A stretch of 22,606 bases of DNA from contig CAYVFC010000131.1 in NCBI GenBank assembly GCA_964450715.1, positions 1 through 22,606 on the forward strand, given 5' to 3'. The position numbers were made by a program, and so were the translations under genes. The notes under the pieces were generated by a model that saw only the letters and a list, made by a program, of their open reading frames with translations, had not been told where the DNA came from and made no database searches. Positions 11,851 to 20,240 of this stretch are shown piece after piece. Numbering within the stretch: position 1 is the first letter of the stretch; the number at the start of each line of letters is the position of its first letter. The DNA is from CAYVFC01 sp964450715 (GTDB lineage: Bacteria > Myxococcota_A > Polyangia > Polyangiales > JAFGIB01).

Positions 11851-14800
11851 TCAGAGGTAGGCCGCAATCGCTTGAATTAGCTCGGACTGCACCTGCTTCA
11901 AGGGCTCCTCGGTCACGGCCAGGGCGACGGCTCCAATAGGCGTCTGTCGCCCGCCGCGCCAGGCGGTAAGCGCGTGCAGGCGATAGGCCCCCTTGGTGCG
12001 ACCGGCCTCGGTCGAGGGGTCGCCGTAGGTGGTCTCGGTGCTGAGCCTCATTTCGCTCGGCGTCGTATCTTCCTCCTCTATACCTCCGCGCGCGATGAAA
12101 TCCGCCACCCGTTCCGCCAGCCCGTCGGGCGGCCGGCGCGCGCCGACCCGCGAGGCCAACATCAACCCGCCGGGCTCCACCAGGAAGAGGAAGCCCGCCG
12201 TGCCGCGCGCTTGCTCGATGATCATGTGCAACGCGCGCTGCGCGCGTTCGTGAAGCTCCTGGCACTCCTGCATGACGTTGCGGACGATCTCCTCGGCGCG
12301 CGGCGCGCTGATCACCGTGACGACCTCTTCGCCCTCGTCCAGCACCGGGGCGACCTCGACGCTCTCGCCCGCGCGCGACCCCTGGTCGGCGAATCGCTCG
12401 CAATGGGAGAGAAACGCCGGATTGCCGCTGGCCTGCGCCCAGCGCCGCATCTGCTTCACATCCTGCTCGAAAGCCTGCTGGTCTCCCGCCATCAACGCCA
12501 CCCGCGCCCGGGCCTCATGCAACAGGAACAGGGTGGCGGGATTGCCGTAGCGGGAAAGGCCCCCGATCAGGTCGTCCAGCCGCCGCATCGCGCTGCCGAT
12601 ATCGCCGTCGCCGGCCTCGGCCAGCGCCAGCACCCGGTCCAGGTTGTTGTACAGGGTCGTGTATCGCCGGTCGGCCGGCTGCACCTGCTGCAGGGCCTGC
12701 TGGCAGAGTTGCCGCGCCCGGTCGTAGTGGCCCAGCCGGATGAAGGCCATGGCCCGTATGACATAGGGCATCTGCCAGAGCATGTACTGCCGGGGTTTCA
12801 TGTAGCCCATGAGCTGCTCGGCGATCTCGCCCGCCTCCCGGTACTCTCCGCGGTGGTAGAGCTGCAAGGCCTTGGTCATCTGCAGGTGCGGCGAAAGGGA
12901 AGGTATATCCTTTGTAATACGGAGCAGGCTCTCCACCGTCCGCTTCACGCCCACGATGTCCCGGTGGAATCCGCTGATCAATCCCTCGTGGATAGCCGAG
13001 AACAGCTCTACCTGCCAGGTGGTCCCTCCCTGCATCGCGTGCATCTCCAGCTTCTCGCGGTGCTCGCGGGTCTGCTCGATCTCGCCCCGCACCAGGTGGT
13101 AGATCATGCGGATCTGATGCGCCGCCGCATCGCCGATCTTGGATCCTAGCCTTTCGATCTCCCCGGCCACCTGCAGCGCCCTGGAGTCGTCGGCCACGCA
13201 CTCGTTGAGCCCCCGCTGCAGCCACATGCCGGTGAGCAAGGCCTGGCGCGTCTCCGGATCCATCTCGCGGCAAGCAGTGGGGTCGCCCAGCAACGCGATG
13301 GCCTTCTGGGCGAGCTGGTCCGAATCGCTCTCCCGGCCCAGCATGTACAGCGCCAGGCACTTGCAGAACAGGTGTATAGCCTGGCCGCTGTGCTTGGGCC
13401 CGAACCCGGCCAGGGGATCGGCCAAGCGGGCGAGTATCACCACATTGCGCGCGTCGACCATGATGGTCCGCACCCCGATCAGCGAGGTGACGCAGCGGAT
13501 GAAGTAGATAAGGGCTTTACCCACCCGCGGCCCGCGCCGTCTACCCACGGTAAAGACCCGGCGCAACATGGCGCCCACCATGCCCAGGATGAGCGCCAGC
13601 CTCGGTCCCATCCAGGGCCTGAGACGCACCGCCGCCGCCATGCCCGAATAGTAATAGAGGCTCTGGATGGTCTCCTCGCCATAGCGGTCGGCCAGGCTGC
13701 GGTCCACGAACCAGCCCAGGCTGACCAGCAGACTGCGCAACCGTAGGATCTCGGCTGGCGAGCGTCCCTGCTTCTCGTAGACCCGCAGCGCCGCCTCCAT
13801 GGCCGGGATGGCAGCCGCCAGCGCGTCGCCCTGGATAGCCAGCCCCCGGGCGCTGCGCGCCAGCAGATCCGCTCCCCGACTCAGCTCCCCGCCCTGCAGC
13901 AGGTGCCAGCCCGCCTCGATGGCGTCCTCGGCCTTATCGCCGCCCGCGCCCAGCATGGCCTCCCCCAGGCTACGGTGAAGCGCGCGCCTTCTCTCGGTGC
14001 TCAGTCCCCGCAGAAACGCCTCGCGCAGCGCTTCCTGCCCGAAACGGTACCCGTCGCCCGAGCTCACCAGCACGCCCGCGGCCACCAGCTCGCCGAGCAT
14101 GGCGTAGGCCCGGCCCACGTCCTTTTCCTCGGCCGCGGCCAGGCTGAGCTCCAGCGAGAGCGCGCCGCGATGCACGCTCAGGGTCTCGGCCAGCGCGCGC
14201 GCGTGCGGGTCCAGCGCCATCACGCGCGCGTCCATGGCATCGGCCAGGGTGGCCGGCAGCCGGGCGAGTGAGAGCTCGGCGGGCAGCACCCAGATACCCT
14301 CCAGGTAGCGGACCGCGCCGCTGTCGACCAAGTGGTGCGCCAGGTCGATGCATTGCAGGGGATTGCCCCCGCTCAGCTCCCGCATCCACCTGGCCAGCCG
14401 GTCCGCGTTGGGCACGTCGCCGAACAGCGACTGCACCAGCTGTAGGGTCTCTTTCTCCCGCAACCGCTGCAGGCGCACGCGACCGGCAGTGCCCAGGAAG
14501 GTCTTCACCGCCTCGGGGGCGGAGACCCCCTCTCCGCGCCGGAGCGTAGCTACCACCAGCAGGGGATGCGAAGGCGCCTCGTGGGCGAGCGCCGCCAGAA
14601 AAGAGACCGAGCTCTCGTCCGCGCGGTGCAGGTCGTCCACTTGCACCACCAGCACGCGGTTGGTGCTGTACTGCACGAACCAGGAGAGCAGCGCCGACTG
14701 GATGCGCGCCCTTCTCTCCGCCCGGTCCTCGGGCAGCGGGGCCATATGGGTGGTTCCCAGATCCAGCTCGGGAAAGAGCTGACCCAGCACCGGGGCGTAG

Positions 14801-15948
14801 GGCTGCGCCGCCTGCAGCGCCTCCTTGGGCGCGGCCCTGAGCAGCGCCCGGGCCAGCCCTCGAGCTACGCCATAGGTGGTGCGGTTCACCGCCGCCTCCG
14901 CCCGGACCACGGTGGCGCCCACCAGCTGCGCCTGCAGCGAGATCTCCGAGAGCAGCCGCGTCTTGCCGATACCGGCCGGCCCCTCGACCGCCGTGCTGCT
15001 GCCCCGCCCCTGCTTGGCCCGGATCAGGCGGTCGCGCAGGTGATCGACGTCGCGATCGCGCCCCACCATGGCCGAGCTCAAGAGATAGCTGCGCACGGTC
15101 TCGGTGGTCTCCTCGGGCTCCAGTCCGGCTATGTTGTTCAAACGCTCGATCACCTCGGCCGCGCCCGAGGGACGCGCCAGCGGATCGTGGCTCAGCAGCG
15201 ACATCACCAGCTCGTCCAGCGCGGCCGGTATCTCCGGCACGAAGTTCGAGGGACGCCCGGGCGCTGTCTTCCACATCTTCGGCAGGTCGTCCATCCTCCG
15301 AGCGGGGTAGGCGTGGCGCTGGGTGAGGATCCGGTAGGCGAGCGCCCCCAGCGAGTAGAGATCGGAGCGGTGATCGAGCGGCAGGCCGTGCAGGGTCTCG
15401 GGCGGTATGTAAGGGGGGGTGCCCACCACCTCGCCGACCACCCCGAAGCTGGCCATGGTGCCGAAGTCCAGCAGCTTACAACGGCCTTGCGCGTCGCAGC
15501 GCACATTGCGGGGGCTGACGTCGCGATGCAGCAACCGACGCGTATGCAGAAGCGCCAGCGAGGAGGCGATATCCCTGAGATAGAAACAGGCCCTCCGGAA
15601 GGGGGCGGGCATCAGCTCGCGCAGGTCGCGTCCCTCCAGCAGCTCCATGGTGTAGTAGGGGCCCTGCTCGTCCACCCCGTATTCGTAGACCTCGATGATG
15701 CGCGGATGCTTGAGCTGGGCCAACGTGTAGTACTCCCGCTCGAAGAGCATCCAGACCCGGTGCACCTTCACGTACTGCTTGAGCAGGCGCTTGAGCGCGA
15801 TACGCCTGCCGGTCGACTCGTCCACCGCTCGATAGACCTCGCCGATCCCGCCCGTGGCCAGGTGCTGCTCGAGGCGGTAGCGTCCGGCCACGGTATCGAG
15901 CGCCGCGGTGCCTGCGGTCTGCACCCGCCCTGGTGAAAAGGGACCCAT
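11851..15948 (-). CDS. Ser/Thr protein kinase fused to AAA ATPase, TPR region and GAF-like domain
   Basis: This is a cytoplasmic signalling protein of about 1365 aa. Numbers count from the ATG at 15948. A TTG at 15993 would add 15 residues but has no better ribosome-binding site. The kinase domain, about 20-275, shows glycine loop ATGGIGEV, Lys53 in IALKRL, HRDVSPRN (141-148), DFG (161-163) and PPE. Ser replaces the usual Lys of the catalytic loop, as is common in myxobacterial kinases. An AAA/ATPase domain follows: GPAGIGKT at 323-330 (Walker A) and VLVVQVDDLH near 432-441 (Walker B). The long helical middle is TPR-like. The C-terminal 150 residues (LHMIIEQARGTAGFLFLVEPGGLML...) look like a degenerate GAF sensor. 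The kinase plus STAND-like ATPase plus TPR layout suggests a switch scaffold. No partner is encoded next door. Confidence 0.88.
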   Translation of the reverse strand: MGPFSPGRVQTAGTAALDTVAGRYRLEQHLATGGIGEVYRAVDESTGRRIALKRLLKQYVKVHRVWMLFEREYYTLAQLKHPRIIEVYEYGVDEQGPYYTMELLEGRDLRELMPAPFRRACFYLRDIASSLALLHTRRLLHRDVSPRNVRCDAQGRCKLLDFGTMASFGVVGEVVGTPPYIPPETLHGLPLDHRSDLYSLGALAYRILTQRHAYPARRMDDLPKMWKTAPGRPSNFVPEIPAALDELVMSLLSHDPLARPSGAAEVIERLNNIAGLEPEETTETVRSYLLSSAMVGRDRDVDHLRDRLIRAKQGRGSSTAVEGPAGIGKTRLLSEISLQAQLVGATVVRAEAAVNRTTYGVARGLARALLRAAPKEALQAAQPYAPVLGQLFPELDLGTTHMAPLPEDRAERRARIQSALLSWFVQYSTNRVLVVQVDDLHRADESSVSFLAALAHEAPSHPLLVVATLRRGEGVSAPEAVKTFLGTAGRVRLQRLREKETLQLVQSLFGDVPNADRLARWMRELSGGNPLQCIDLAHHLVDSGAVRYLEGIWVLPAELSLARLPATLADAMDARVMALDPHARALAETLSVHRGALSLELSLAAAEEKDVGRAYAMLGELVAAGVLVSSGDGYRFGQEALREAFLRGLSTERRRALHRSLGEAMLGAGGDKAEDAIEAGWHLLQGGELSRGADLLARSARGLAIQGDALAAAIPAMEAALRVYEKQGRSPAEILRLRSLLVSLGWFVDRSLADRYGEETIQSLYYYSGMAAAVRLRPWMGPRLALILGMVGAMLRRVFTVGRRRGPRVGKALIYFIRCVTSLIGVRTIMVDARNVVILARLADPLAGFGPKHSGQAIHLFCKCLALYMLGRESDSDQLAQKAIALLGDPTACREMDPETRQALLTGMWLQRGLNECVADDSRALQVAGEIERLGSKIGDAAAHQIRMIYHLVRGEIEQTREHREKLEMHAMQGGTTWQVELFSAIHEGLISGFHRDIVGVKRTVESLLRITKDIPSLSPHLQMTKALQLYHRGEYREAGEIAEQLMGYMKPRQYMLWQMPYVIRAMAFIRLGHYDRARQLCQQALQQVQPADRRYTTLYNNLDRVLALAEAGDGDIGSAMRRLDDLIGGLSRYGNPATLFLLHEARARVALMAGDQQAFEQDVKQMRRWAQASGNPAFLSHCERFADQGSRAGESVEVAPVLDEGEEVVTVISAPRAEEIVRNVMQECQELHERAQRALHMIIEQARGTAGFLFLVEPGGLMLASRVGARRPPDGLAERVADFIARGGIEEEDTTPSEMRLSTETTYGDPSTEAGRTKGAYRLHALTAWRGGRQTPIGAVALAVTEEPLKQVQSELIQAIAAYL

Positions 15949-16017
15949 AGACGTTACGGATCCATTCTGCCACCCCAAGTCGGTGACAGGCAAATGCAGG
16001 ATCTATGAGGAACGGAG

Positions 16018-16149
16018 GGGGGCAACCCCTGGCGGCAGGGGCAAGCCACTGCCCTACCGGCGGTGCGGCTTCGATCGTGGTAACGGCGGGCCTTGCTCCC
16101 GCCCGTTCCGCGGCAGGGGGCAAGCCACTGCCCTACCGGCGGTGCGGCT
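16018..16149. repeat. REP-like repeat with two near-identical direct units
   Basis: A 37-38 bp unit, from GGCAGGGGCAAGCCACTG to GGCGGTGCGGCT, occurs at 16034-16070 and again at 16112-16149, differing by one G. Between them lies CGGCGGGCCTTGCTCCCGCCCG, a hairpin matching the one at 8139-8159. It is the same repeat family as 8055-8160. The second unit runs into the acyl-CoA ligase gene and supplies its last codons and TAG stop. The rest of the 15949-16132 spacer shows no gene and must hold the kinase promoter, which I could not identify. Confidence 0.75.
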
Positions 16150-17755
16150 GCCTGTAGTCCTTCAGGCGGTAGACGCCCTCTGCTTCCGGATCGAAGCGCT
16201 CCCGCAGCACCCGGTCCAGGTTCTTCTCGGAGATGGTCTTGGGGATCTCCTCGACCACTTGAACGTAAGTCGGCACGCTGTTCATCCCCAGGGCCTGGAT
16301 GCAGGCGGCGAATAGCGCCTTGATATCCACCTCGCTTTCGGGAGCGGCCACCACCGCCGCCACCAGATCGCTCTCGCCCGGCGCGCCCGTGGCGGCCGGG
16401 ATGCCGTAGACGCACACGTCGCTTACCTCGGGGCGCTCGGCGATCACCTTCTCCACCGACTCGGGCTGGATGAAGTCTCCCTGGCGCCTGAGCCCTCCCC
16501 CCTTACGGTGCAGGAAGAAGAACCAGCCCTGCTCGTCGCGGCGTACGATGTCGCCCGAACGCAGCCAGCCGCCGCGCGTCTTGTCCCGAGAGGCCTTTTC
16601 GTTGCCGCGGTACTCGACCGTGGTCTCGCCGCTGGCCAGGCGCGAGATGAGCTCCCCGGGCTCGCCAGGCTCGCACTCGCTATCGTCCTCCCGCACGACC
16701 TTCATCTCCATGATCCCGGGCAAAGGCTTGCCGAACGATCCCACCGGGCCTTCGCCCGGCGGCTTGTGGGCGAAGCCCCCTTCGACCGCCGCGTACCACT
16801 CGTGGATCTTCACCTCGAAGCGCCGCTCGAACTCCTCCCAGATGACCGCCGGCGTGCCCGCGCTGATCACCTTGCGCACCGGGTTGTCGGCGTCGTCCGG
16901 CCGTGCGGGCTCGGAGTAGATGCCCATCATCATGCCGCCCAGCAGCGAGAAGGTGGTGCAGCCGTAAGCGCGGCAGACATCCCAGATGCGGCTCTTGGTG
17001 AACTTGCGGCTGATCACGGCCGGAATGGAGAGCAGCAGCGACGGGGTCAGGGTGACCGCGTGCGCGTTGCCGTGGGTGAGCGACAGACCCGTGTAGAGCC
17101 TATCCTCGGGCCCGTAGCCCCAGGCCAGCTGCGCCAGCACCACGTAGGCCAGCAGCCGGTCGTTGCGCAGGGTAACGCCCTTGGGATTGCCGGTGGTACC
17201 CGAGGTATAGATGATCAGATAGGGATCGGTGATGTTGTTGCCCGCGGGAGCCAGGGCCGGCGCCTCGGGCCCCCCGAGGATCTCGTTCAGGCTCGGAACC
17301 TGGTTCGAGACCGGCACCCCGAAATCGTCTTTATAGAGAACGCCCACCGTCTTGACCTCCGGTACGGCTCGAAGCGCCCGGTTCACCTCTTCGGCCAGCT
17401 CGGCGGCGTAAATGACCCCCTTGCTGCCCGAGTCGCGGAGCTGAAAGCTCAGCTTGTCGCCCCGTGAACGCGGATCGATGGGCACCAGCACCACGCCCAG
17501 GGCAGAGGCCGCGTACATGGCAACCACCAGCTCGGAATGGTTGCGCATCAAGAGCGCCAGCGTGTCCCCCCGGGTAAAGCCCTGCTGCCCCAGCGCGCGC
17601 GCGAGCTTGCGCCCCCTTCCGACCAGATCGGCGTAGCTCACCGTCTCGTCCGGGTGCGGACAGTGGTCGAAGGTCAGAACCTGGAAGTCGGGCCTGGTCT
17701 CGGCCAGTACATCCAGATCAAACGCTAATACTCCCGGCGCCTTGCTCTCGCTCAT
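16133..17755 (-). CDS. AMP-forming acyl-CoA synthetase/ligase
   Basis: This ANL-superfamily enzyme of 540 aa activates a carboxylic acid to its acyl-adenylate and then to the CoA thioester. The ATG at 17755 overlaps the upstream dehydrogenase stop as ATGA, so an in-frame start at 17791 is unlikely. Motifs are the phosphate loop YTSGTTGNPKG, the adenine-site segment VEGGFAHKPP, GWLRSGDIVRRDEQGW (the hinge Asp region) and a C-terminal PKTISEKNLDRVLR. In that last motif the usual Gly before the catalytic Lys is Glu. The overall pattern recalls carnitine/crotonobetaine-CoA ligase-like members more than long-chain FadD. Substrate cannot be read from sequence. It is the last gene of the thiolase/dehydrogenase operon and would feed it. 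The final residues QPHRR and the stop are encoded by the REP-like repeat. Confidence 0.88.
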   Translation of the reverse strand: MSESKAPGVLAFDLDVLAETRPDFQVLTFDHCPHPDETVSYADLVGRGRKLARALGQQGFTRGDTLALLMRNHSELVVAMYAASALGVVLVPIDPRSRGDKLSFQLRDSGSKGVIYAAELAEEVNRALRAVPEVKTVGVLYKDDFGVPVSNQVPSLNEILGGPEAPALAPAGNNITDPYLIIYTSGTTGNPKGVTLRNDRLLAYVVLAQLAWGYGPEDRLYTGLSLTHGNAHAVTLTPSLLLSIPAVISRKFTKSRIWDVCRAYGCTTFSLLGGMMMGIYSEPARPDDADNPVRKVISAGTPAVIWEEFERRFEVKIHEWYAAVEGGFAHKPPGEGPVGSFGKPLPGIMEMKVVREDDSECEPGEPGELISRLASGETTVEYRGNEKASRDKTRGGWLRSGDIVRRDEQGWFFFLHRKGGGLRRQGDFIQPESVEKVIAERPEVSDVCVYGIPAATGAPGESDLVAAVVAAPESEVDIKALFAACIQALGMNSVPTYVQVVEEIPKTISEKNLDRVLRERFDPEAEGVYRLKDYRQPHRR

Positions 17756-19050
17756 GGTTCCGGGTCCTCGCAGGCGAACTCGCAGCGCCACTGCTGCTCG
17801 ATGACCGCCAGCCGGTTGATCTGGTTGGTCCCCTCGTAGATCTGGGTCAGACGCGAGTCGCGCCAGGCGCGCTCCACTCCCTCGCTGTGCAGGTAGCCGT
17901 GGTCGCCCATGATCTCCATGGCCTGGCTGCAGACCTTGTAGGCCACATCCGAACCGCCCACCTTGGCCGCCGCCGAGAGCGACTGGTTGGCCACCGTCCG
18001 TTTGCTGGCGTGCCAGATGAGCGACCGGGCCGACATCAGGCTGATGACCATGTCCGCGAGCTCGATCTGGTACTCCTGTAGATCGATCAGGCTCTTGCTC
18101 CCGATGCGGGTGCAGCGGCAGAAGGCGAGCGCCCGCTCAAAAGCGCCTCGCGCGTGTCCCAGCGCCATGGCCCCGACCACTGGCCGCGAGTAGTTGAGCA
18201 CGTTGCGGTTGATGGGCCAGCCGCCGCGCACCGTGCCCACCACGTGGTCGTCGGGCACGAAGACGTCCTCGAAAATGAGCTCCGAGGCGTCCGAGGCGCG
18301 CTGGCCCATCTTGCGCTCGTGCCGGCCCACCGAGAAACCGGGCATCCCTTTCTTGACCAGAAAGCAGGTCCAGGACTCCAGGCCTTCGTTCTCCAGCCTG
18401 GCGAATACGGTGATCCAGTCAGCGATGGCGCCGTCCGAGATGAAGACCTTGGTGCCGTTCAGCAGGTAGCCGCCCTCCACCCTGCGCGCGGTGGTGCAGA
18501 GCTTGGCCACCGCTCCGCCCTCGGTCTCCTCCACGTCCGAGCCGGCCCCGGGCTCGGTAATGGCAAAGGCCATGGTCAGCGGCTTGCCCCTCGCCAGCCG
18601 GGCATAGAGCGGCAGAAAATGACGCTTCCAGGTGGGCAGATGCCCGGAGAGGAAGAGGGGAGCCACCCCCAGGTTATGCGCCAGGATCAAAAGGGCCAGC
18701 CCCCCGTCCTCGGCGGCAAGCTCCTCGGCGATGGCCGAAACGATCAGGACGGAATTGGGGTGAAACAGCAAGCTCTGAAACCCCCACTCGGCGGCACTCC
18801 GGAGGATGGGACCGCTATCGAACCCGTGCGGGTCCAGATCGGCCTGCTCGGCCAGGGGCCGGATGTGTTGGCGGGCGAAGTCCCTGGCCCGACCCCGCCA
18901 GATGCGCGCCGATAGCGGTAGCAACCGGGTATCGGCCTCCCACAGGGTCACCTCATCGCCCTCGTAGAGCAGACGGCCGATCAGGGCCAGCTGCTGCTGG
19001 GCGTTCTGCATCTTGAGACTCTCGATTCTCTGCAAGATCGTTTTATCCAT
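17752..19050 (-). CDS. Acyl-CoA dehydrogenase with intact catalytic Glu
   Basis: This FAD enzyme of 432 aa introduces a trans-2 double bond into an acyl-CoA. The ATG at 19050 shares one base with the stop of the preceding dehydrogenase (TGATG), and the frame's longer upstream extension is shadow sequence. The substrate/FAD segment MAFAITEPGAGSDVEE and the strand GYLLNGTKVFISDGAIADW are typical. The C-terminal IYEGTNQINRL places the catalytic base at Glu406. The N-terminus carries an extra segment of about 45 residues before the usual first helices. It is the third gene of a four-gene operon, and its stop overlaps the ligase start. Pairing with the adjacent, catalytically odd dehydrogenase suggests a mixed complex, which is inference. 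Confidence 0.9.
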   Translation of the reverse strand: MDKTILQRIESLKMQNAQQQLALIGRLLYEGDEVTLWEADTRLLPLSARIWRGRARDFARQHIRPLAEQADLDPHGFDSGPILRSAAEWGFQSLLFHPNSVLIVSAIAEELAAEDGGLALLILAHNLGVAPLFLSGHLPTWKRHFLPLYARLARGKPLTMAFAITEPGAGSDVEETEGGAVAKLCTTARRVEGGYLLNGTKVFISDGAIADWITVFARLENEGLESWTCFLVKKGMPGFSVGRHERKMGQRASDASELIFEDVFVPDDHVVGTVRGGWPINRNVLNYSRPVVGAMALGHARGAFERALAFCRCTRIGSKSLIDLQEYQIELADMVISLMSARSLIWHASKRTVANQSLSAAAKVGGSDVAYKVCSQAMEIMGDHGYLHSEGVERAWRDSRLTQIYEGTNQINRLAVIEQQWRCEFACEDPEP

Positions 19051-20228
19051 CAGGCGCGCCCCTTCCTGTCGATATCCGCGATCAGCTGCTTGAGATAGAT
19101 AGAAGAGCCCGCAGCCGATCGGAGCACAGCCACGTCTCGCAGCCGCTTTTCCATGCCGTAGTCCTCCATGTAGCCGTACCCGCCCAGCGTCTGCAGCGAG
19201 TCGGTGACCGCCTGCACGCACAGCTCCATCGCCGTCATCTTCAGCCGGGCGGCCTCGCCGACCGTTACCAGGGTTTCCGGATCGCGGCCGGCCAGCGCGG
19301 AAAGCGCCCAGCCCGCCGTGGCCATCCTGGCCTCGGACCCGGCGAGCAAGCCCTTGACCGCCGGGTGGTTCTCGATGACGGTTCCGCCCTGGTAGCGCTC
19401 GGCGCAGTACTGCTTGGCCGCGGTCAGCCCGCCCCTGGCGATGCCCACAGCGATGGCCGACATGCCGAGCCAGCTCAGGCTGAGCGCGCGGAATACCATC
19501 TGTAACCCGCGGTCGCCGCCCAGCCGGGCGTCGGCCGAAACCCGTACGTTTTCGAAGCGCAAATGCCGCAGCTCTGGGGCCCTGAGCCCGGTCCGCTGCC
19601 CCGGATCGATTCGCCTGAGGCCCTCGGCGTCCGCGGGTACCAGGTACAGGCCCCAACCGTCCCCGCTGGCGGCCATCACCAGGTAAGCCTGCGGATCGGG
19701 CAGGCTGTATACGAACGACTTTTCGCCGTTGATGATGTGACCGTCCGGTCCGGAGACGGCTCGAGTGGTGATGCCCTCTCCGTCCGGGTCGATGGGCGAG
19801 AGCAGCCGGTCGAGATAGGGAAGCGTAAAGCCCTCCTGCAGCGCCAGCGCCACCCGGCGCGGCGCCGACGCGTCTTCGTAGCCAGAGCGCAACAACAGAT
19901 TGCAGGCCAGCCCCTGGGCGTGAAGCGCCATGGCTACCCCGCCGCAAGTCTCGGCGATGGCCTGAAGCAATACCACCGAGGGCAGAAGCCCCATTTCCTC
20001 GCTGGCCGGACCCCAGATACCGTAAGCGTTATCCGACGCCGACCGATCGGGCAGGCTGGCGATACCGATATCAAAAGCGGTTTCGAACACATCCGGCAGG
20101 CGCGCTGGATCCCCGTCGGAGAACTCCCCCTGCAAGAAGGAACAGACCGAGCGGTCCGCGAACTGCCGGGCCAGATCCTCGAAGTGCTGGATCTCCTCAG
20201 CGCTCAGGCACGTCGCTTCCTCAGTCAT
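19050..20228 (-). CDS. Acyl-CoA dehydrogenase-like protein lacking the usual catalytic Glu
   Basis: This is a 392-aa member of the acyl-CoA dehydrogenase fold. The ATG follows GGGAGG and lies 12 bases after the thiolase stop. Supporting segments are AIAETCGGVAMALHAQGLA, the strand HIINGEKSFVYSLPDPQAYL, and the C-terminal helices with TDSLQTLGGYGYMEDYGMEKRLRD. Where active members have YEGT[NS]Q, this protein reads AAGSSI (372-377), so the Glu is Ala. The E-P-G-A-G-S-D-type loop is also missing. It may therefore be an inactive structural partner of the next dehydrogenase. Alternatively the base may lie elsewhere, as in isovaleryl- and long-chain enzymes. Its stop overlaps the start of the second dehydrogenase. 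Confidence 0.85.
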   Translation of the reverse strand: MTEEATCLSAEEIQHFEDLARQFADRSVCSFLQGEFSDGDPARLPDVFETAFDIGIASLPDRSASDNAYGIWGPASEEMGLLPSVVLLQAIAETCGGVAMALHAQGLACNLLLRSGYEDASAPRRVALALQEGFTLPYLDRLLSPIDPDGEGITTRAVSGPDGHIINGEKSFVYSLPDPQAYLVMAASGDGWGLYLVPADAEGLRRIDPGQRTGLRAPELRHLRFENVRVSADARLGGDRGLQMVFRALSLSWLGMSAIAVGIARGGLTAAKQYCAERYQGGTVIENHPAVKGLLAGSEARMATAGWALSALAGRDPETLVTVGEAARLKMTAMELCVQAVTDSLQTLGGYGYMEDYGMEKRLRDVAVLRSAAGSSIYLKQLIADIDRKGRA

Positions 20229-20240
20229 GACGCCTCCCTT

